A DNA stretch of 64,000 nucleotides. Origin: Gloeocapsa sp. PCC 73106 (lineage in GTDB: Bacteria; Cyanobacteriota; Cyanobacteriia; Cyanobacteriales; Gloeocapsaceae). The position numbers and the translations under genes are program-made. Positions 59,921 through 64,000 of the stretch are shown piece by piece. The DNA lies in the NCBI RefSeq assembly GCF_000332035.1, contig NZ_ALVY01000222.1, positions 1-64,000 of the forward strand, written 5' to 3'. Each line of letters begins with the position of its first letter. The first letter of the stretch is position 1. The notes beneath the pieces were generated by a model that worked only from the letters and a program-made list of their open reading frames with translations, ran no database searches and was not told the DNA's origin.

Positions 59921-61120
59921 ATGTTAGCCGTCAACAATTATTCTAGTATGCACTTATCTTATACTCAAGAAACTTTAGAGCAAAATGTATCCATTATTAC
60001 AATTTTAAGAAGGATCGTCGAGACAAAATCTACAGGGTATTTACGCATAAATTGGCAAGGAATTCGATGGGCAGTATATCTATCTCAAGGTAACATTATC
60101 TATTGCACGAATTCTTTAAAACCAGAAGAGAAAATAGAGCGTCATCTTCGCTACTTTAGCAAGCATAACACCGATGTTACCAGCGCCAACATAGCTAAGG
60201 CTCGTTTACTACTGCTCAAAAATATCAAACAAGATAGTTATAATCCCGAGTACCAAGTTTTGTACTGGTTATATCAACAAAAAATCCTACCACCGACTCA
60301 AAGTTATAGCTTGATTTTTCGTTTGGTTCAAGAATCTTTGGAATCTCTTTTGCTAGTAACAAGAAACGATTATACTTGGCAGTATGAAGAATCTCAAGCC
60401 GTGGAACCTATTTTAATTCGGTTTTTTCTCAGTAACTTGTTAGGGAAAACCGAAGAAAGACTAAAAAGTTGGAGAGAATTAACCCCCGAAATTGAATCAA
60501 CTTATCAATCGCCTTATATCTCTAGAGAAGAACACCCCAATCCCAAATTGCTGGAAGAAACTAGACGTAAATATGGCAAAATTTTAGTCGGTTGTAACTT
60601 CCGTCAATTGGGAGCAAGATTAGCTCAAGATGAATTAGTAGTAGCCCAAAAAATTCACCCACTGATTCTTCAAGGCTTAGTTAAACTAAATGCACCGGAG
60701 TCTCCTTTTAATCAGTTACCTAGTTTATTAATTCCTGTAGCTAGTGCTGATAATGAGAAGTTAATTTTATGTGTAGACGATAGTTTAACGGTGATTAAAG
60801 TTATTAACCATTATTTGAGTTCTCTCAAGCTCAAAATTCACGCCGTCACCGAATCTCCCAAAGCGCTGATGGAAATTATACGCTTAAAACCCAATTTAAT
60901 TCTGTTAGATATAGGTATGCCCGATTTAGACGGTTATCGTCTCTGTAGCTTAATTCGGAATCACTCCGCCTTGAGTGAAATCCCCATCATTATGGTAACA
61001 GGAAAAAATGGCTTGATTGATCGCGCTAAAGCGAAAATTTCCGGTGCAACAGATTACTTGACCAAGCCCTTTAGTCAAGATAAACTCAACGAAATAGTAG
61101 TTAAGTACTTAAAACAATGA
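59921..61120 (+). CDS. pilG: PatA-type response regulator, PilG-like
   Basis: The 399-residue protein begins with a PatA N-terminal region (DUF4388-like; IITILRRIVETKSTGYLRIN, then QGNIIYCTNSLKPEEKIERH) and ends with a receiver domain (about 285-399): ILCVDDSLTVIKVINHYL, LLDIGMPDLDGYRL carrying the phospho-acceptor Asp, and DYLTKPFSQDK with the conserved Lys. In Synechocystis the order pilG-pilH-pilI-pilJ-pilL controls type IV pilus motility, and the gene order here agrees. PatA itself in heterocyst formers acts on heterocyst pattern; the context favours PilG. Overlaps pilH by 4 bases. Confidence 0.85.
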   Translation: MLAVNNYSSMHLSYTQETLEQNVSIITILRRIVETKSTGYLRINWQGIRWAVYLSQGNIIYCTNSLKPEEKIERHLRYFSKHNTDVTSANIAKARLLLLKNIKQDSYNPEYQVLYWLYQQKILPPTQSYSLIFRLVQESLESLLLVTRNDYTWQYEESQAVEPILIRFFLSNLLGKTEERLKSWRELTPEIESTYQSPYISREEHPNPKLLEETRRKYGKILVGCNFRQLGARLAQDELVVAQKIHPLILQGLVKLNAPESPFNQLPSLLIPVASADNEKLILCVDDSLTVIKVINHYLSSLKLKIHAVTESPKALMEIIRLKPNLILLDIGMPDLDGYRLCSLIRNHSALSEIPIIMVTGKNGLIDRAKAKISGATDYLTKPFSQDKLNEIVVKYLKQ

Positions 61121-61479
61121 TCACAGTTCTCGTCGTTGAAGATGCTCTTTCGCAACAGCAATTAATTGGTAGTTATCTACAAGAATTTGGTTACAAGGTA
61201 ATTAATGCCAACAATGGACAAGAGGCGATAGAAAAAATCAATAGCCAGAAACCTGATGTAGTAATTACCGACTTAGTTATGCCAGGAATGAGTGGTTTGG
61301 AGTTATGTCGCAGTCTCAAAAAAGACCCGAATACCAATAAATTACCAGTAATAGCCTGTACTTCTAAAAATCAAGAATTAGATCGTCTCTGGGGAATGAA
61401 ACAAGGAATTGATGTTTACGTAACCAAACCCTTTAGTAAAGAAGAAATTATTCGCGCCGTACGAGCAGTTACTGGTTAA
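61117..61479 (+). CDS. pilH: single-domain response regulator, PilH-like
   Basis: The 120 residues are one receiver domain: VLVVEDALSQQQLIGSYL, DVVITDLVMPGMSGLEL with the phosphorylation Asp, the conserved Thr/Ser position in IACTSKN, and YVTKPFSKEE. It lacks an output domain, like CheY and PilH, so it acts by protein contact, probably on pilus motors. The ATG overlaps the pilG stop by 4 bases. It precedes a CheW gene after 7 bases. Confidence 0.9.
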   Translation: MITVLVVEDALSQQQLIGSYLQEFGYKVINANNGQEAIEKINSQKPDVVITDLVMPGMSGLELCRSLKKDPNTNKLPVIACTSKNQELDRLWGMKQGIDVYVTKPFSKEEIIRAVRAVTG

Positions 61480-61486
61480 AATATCA

Positions 61487-61972
61487 ATGAATCATGACAC
61501 AAAACACCTTACAGGGAAAGAAACTTACTTACATCTGCAAATTAATCAATCAACTCAAGTAATTTTACCGATGACAGAAACCCAAGAAGTTGTTGTCATT
61601 GGAATAAACAAATTGACCCCAATTCCCAATATGCCGGCTTTTGTCTTGGGTTTACTAAATCAACGGAGTCAAGTTGTCTGGGTAATAGATTTAGCAGCTA
61701 TGTTTAATTTTACTCCCTTGAACTTAGAACAACCTAATTGCAATATCGCCATTATTCGTATCGGGAAGAAAACCCTGGGATTGGCTGTAGAAGAAATAAA
61801 AGGAATTATGCAGATTCAAACTGAATCGATTCAATCTCCTGTCGGTGTAGTTAGTTCTACCTTAATTCCTTATCTAAGAGGTTGTCTATTTAAACCCCCA
61901 CAAGCGCTGTTTTTAGTATTAGATCCTCAAGGGTTTTTATCGGGTCAGTTGGCAGAGAATATTAATAATTAA
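61487..61972 (+). CDS. pilI: CheW-like adaptor, PilI type
   Basis: The 161-residue CheW domain joins chemoreceptors to histidine kinases. Recognisable segments are MTETQEVVVIGINKLTPIPN, PAFVLGLLNQRSQVVWVIDL, and LGLAVEEIKGIMQIQTESIQ, with YLRGC near the end. It lies between pilH and the receptor gene pilJ (13 bases), as in other cyanobacterial tax operons. Confidence 0.92.
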   Translation: MNHDTKHLTGKETYLHLQINQSTQVILPMTETQEVVVIGINKLTPIPNMPAFVLGLLNQRSQVVWVIDLAAMFNFTPLNLEQPNCNIAIIRIGKKTLGLAVEEIKGIMQIQTESIQSPVGVVSSTLIPYLRGCLFKPPQALFLVLDPQGFLSGQLAENINN

Positions 61973-61985
61973 AGCACCAAGTAAA

Positions 61986-64000
61986 ATGACCAAGCAATTT
62001 GATTTAAAGCAGAAAACCGAAGCGCGAAGTTTGTTACAACAAGATTTAAAGCCCAAATACACACCAATAGAACGAGAAGTCTCTAACCCCAGTCAGTCAC
62101 CTTTAAAAAAATGGTTTAGCAATTTACCAGTTAATCGGAAACAATTACTGGCTTTACTCGCTTCAGAATTCTTCTCCGTAGTAGGGATAGCTGGGGTGGG
62201 ATCCTATTTGATTTGGAATACCGGACACCAACAGTTAAGGGAACAGTCTAAATCAGAAGTAGCGGTTACTCAGATTAACTATATGATCAAGATTAACCAA
62301 ATGGGTTTTGGTTTTCGAGGTCAGTCCGATAACACAGCGATTATCAGCGCTGCGGTAAAAAGCGCCAAAGGGGAAAAACTTCCTGCAGAATTGCAACAAC
62401 AAGTTAAGCAAATTCTGATGGGAGAAATTACAGCTCGTCAAATCGAATACGCGACTTTGGTGGGCAAAGACCAAAAGATTATCATGAATGCCAATGGTAA
62501 TCGCAAGGGGGAAACATTTAACCCCAATAATTTGGTTACTCAAGTGCTGCAATCGGGTCAACAACTCAAAGCTAGCGCTATTGTAGCTTGGGTCGACTTA
62601 GTTAAGGAAGGATCGCCCCTACCCGAAGGTTTGAATGAACAAGACGCTTTAATTCGCTATACAGCCACCCCCGTTAAAGACCCCAGTACCAAGGAAATTG
62701 TGGGGGTGTTAATTTCTGGAGATATTGTCAATGGTAAATTGCCCATCGCCAAATCAACCCTAGAAAGTTTTGAAGGGGGTTATAGTGGGGTTTATTACCG
62801 GAAACCAGATGGTTCTTTTGCTTTAGCTACATCCTTACTGGAGACAAAAGAGGGGGATAAAAAGCCCAATATCGCTTTTCCCGAACCAGAATTACTGCAA
62901 AAGGCTGTAAATAATCCAGGAGAGAGAATTACTCAACGAGGAGTTAACATCGACGGTCAGGTCAATACAACTACTGCTATGACTTTACCCGATTTATGGC
63001 AGCAAACTCCCGAAGGACCCGTTCCTGTAGCTCAGAGCAATCCTCCTGTAACTATTCTAGTCAGGGGGACATCCGAGAATTCGTTGAATAAGTTACTACT
63101 TAATACCCTATTGATACAATTAGGACTAGTGGGGTTAGCTTTGATGGTGGATTTTTGGTTGGCCAATATTTTAAGTAAAGCAATTGTTAAACCAATTCAA
63201 AGATTACAAAGAGCGACACAGAGATTTGCCCAAGGCGATCGCAATGTGCGTTCCCCAATAGTTAACCAAGATGAAGTAGGACAATTAGCCTCCACCTTTA
63301 ACTATCTAGCGGATAATATTTCTCAATCAGAACGGGAAAAAGCTCTAGAAGCTCAACAAAAAGAATCATTCAGTAACATTGTCCAAGCGCGTTCTGCACC
63401 AGAGTTAAGCGCACCCTTAGAGCAAGTACTTAGAGAAGCTAAAACAGAACTCGGAGTAGATCGCCTGTTCGTCTATCGTTTCTTAGCTGATTGGACTGGT
63501 TGTATCGCCGGGGAAGTGGTAGAAGCGGGATTCCCTGCAGCAGGGAGCGCCGAGCATCAGATTTCTTTAATGGATCTCGATTTATTGGAAGGGTATAAAC
63601 AGGGGGAAGTCGTTGCTCACCAAAACATCGACCAGGGAGGTTATGCGCCAGAGCAACTGCAATGGTTAAAACGCCTGAAGATTAAATCTAATTTAATAGC
63701 ACCCATCGTTTCCGGAGAAGAGCTGATCGGTTTAATTTACGCAGCTCATTGTCAAACCTATCATGATTGGGAACCTTCAGAAAAAGATTATCTTCAATCT
63801 CTAGCAGAGCGTTTAGGTCAAGCTTTATCAGGATTGGCATTTTTAGAGAGAAAGCAAGCAGAAGCAGAACGCACCGAGCAACAAAGTCAGACGATTCAGG
63901 GAGAATTGTTGAGATTACTGACCGACGTAGAAGGAGCCGCCAGTGGGAATCTCACCGTACGCGCTAACATCAGTGAGGGACAAATTGGTATCGTAGCTGA
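61986..64000 (+). CDS. pilJ: methyl-accepting chemotaxis protein with GAF domain, PilJ type (partial, runs off the right end)
   Basis: The frame from ATG 61986 stays open to the window end (about 671 residues). An N-terminal membrane helix (LLALLASEFFSVVGIAGVGS), a periplasmic sensor part of about 310 residues, a second helix (NTLLIQLGLVGLALMVDFWL) and a HAMP domain (VKPIQRLQRATQRFAQG) are followed by a GAF domain (from SAPELSAPLEQVLREAKTEL to about 615) and a start of a further helical region (LLRLLTDVEGAASGNLTVRA, a second HAMP-like start). The signalling tip that would bind CheW lies beyond the window. The GAF lacks the chromophore cysteine of cyanobacteriochromes at the equivalent position (LKRLKIKSNLIAPI). 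Confidence 0.9.
   Translation, partial: MTKQFDLKQKTEARSLLQQDLKPKYTPIEREVSNPSQSPLKKWFSNLPVNRKQLLALLASEFFSVVGIAGVGSYLIWNTGHQQLREQSKSEVAVTQINYMIKINQMGFGFRGQSDNTAIISAAVKSAKGEKLPAELQQQVKQILMGEITARQIEYATLVGKDQKIIMNANGNRKGETFNPNNLVTQVLQSGQQLKASAIVAWVDLVKEGSPLPEGLNEQDALIRYTATPVKDPSTKEIVGVLISGDIVNGKLPIAKSTLESFEGGYSGVYYRKPDGSFALATSLLETKEGDKKPNIAFPEPELLQKAVNNPGERITQRGVNIDGQVNTTTAMTLPDLWQQTPEGPVPVAQSNPPVTILVRGTSENSLNKLLLNTLLIQLGLVGLALMVDFWLANILSKAIVKPIQRLQRATQRFAQGDRNVRSPIVNQDEVGQLASTFNYLADNISQSEREKALEAQQKESFSNIVQARSAPELSAPLEQVLREAKTELGVDRLFVYRFLADWTGCIAGEVVEAGFPAAGSAEHQISLMDLDLLEGYKQGEVVAHQNIDQGGYAPEQLQWLKRLKIKSNLIAPIVSGEELIGLIYAAHCQTYHDWEPSEKDYLQSLAERLGQALSGLAFLERKQAEAERTEQQSQTIQGELLRLLTDVEGAASGNLTVRANISEGQIGIVA

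Noticed and set aside
1-64000. rRNA, tRNA or CRISPR genes
   Set aside because: I read all intergenic gaps and found no T-loop/anticodon-like cloverleaf, rRNA motif or repeat-spacer pattern; short or divergent RNA genes could still be missed.

Overview
The window looks like chromosomal DNA from a cyanobacterium. The palindrome GCGATCGC (HIP1, for example at 9089-9096) recurs on both strands inside and between genes. Several genes belong to oxygenic phototrophs: a Psb29/Thf1 photosystem II factor, a CpcT/CpeT phycobilin lyase, an NblB-type HEAT protein, SufR with the sufBCDS operon, the CruF/CruG pair for myxoxanthophyll, and a PatA-type type IV pilus signalling cluster. Gene density is high and no stretch over 300 bases lacks a gene. 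I saw no rRNA, tRNA, CRISPR array or intact insertion sequence.

Layout. 1-930 is an accessory-looking edge: the tail of a probable DUF1156/COG1743 DNA methyltransferase and a four-helix-bundle gene bracketed by an 18-bp perfect inverted repeat. 930-4430 holds a hypothetical gene, a royal-jelly-type propeller protein, MsrP and a Uma2 protein. 4500-12600 is mostly metabolism: guaA-cbiD, moaA, lepB, an acyl-CoA-dehydrogenase-like protein, a glycosyltransferase, an SRPBCC protein, an HxlR regulator remnant and a cytosine-deaminase-like amidohydrolase. 12600-19300 is the Suf region: sufR, divergent from sufBCDS across two perfect CAAC-N6-GTTG operators, followed by a class IV aminotransferase gene that overlaps sufS.

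19250-24100 is a minus-strand run (DUF3352, NblB, CBS pair, EF-G-like GTPase). 24300-28950 is the most unusual part: a small secreted protein, then three tightly packed genes for a DUF1822-like protein, a CHAT caspase-like domain joined to a CHASE2 sensor, and a secreted DUF928 protein. 29060-33750 holds a small basic protein, an RRM protein, a zinc-ribbon membrane protein and class Ia nrdB/nrdA. 33900-40000 is three membrane genes (a giant 1182-residue protein, a J-domain protein and a DUF6311-like protein). 40000-46500 is mixed housekeeping, including a 49-residue gene (DUF3285-like) in front of ybeY. 46500-50000 includes LapA-like, SDR, cruF and cruG genes.

50000-56750 is minus-strand: small membrane genes with a curious 5' duplication, a LysM/M23 peptidase, hom, an RTX-repeat protein with two modules, a lipid kinase and a nucleosidase-like protein. 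56800-59900 is an orphan ABC ATPase, a HAD phosphatase, psb29 and cpcT. 59900-64000 is a pilG-pilH-pilI-pilJ type operon running off the right end.

Functions follow from family recognition by eye. No searches were run, so assignments to DUF families and exact starts should be read with the stated confidences.
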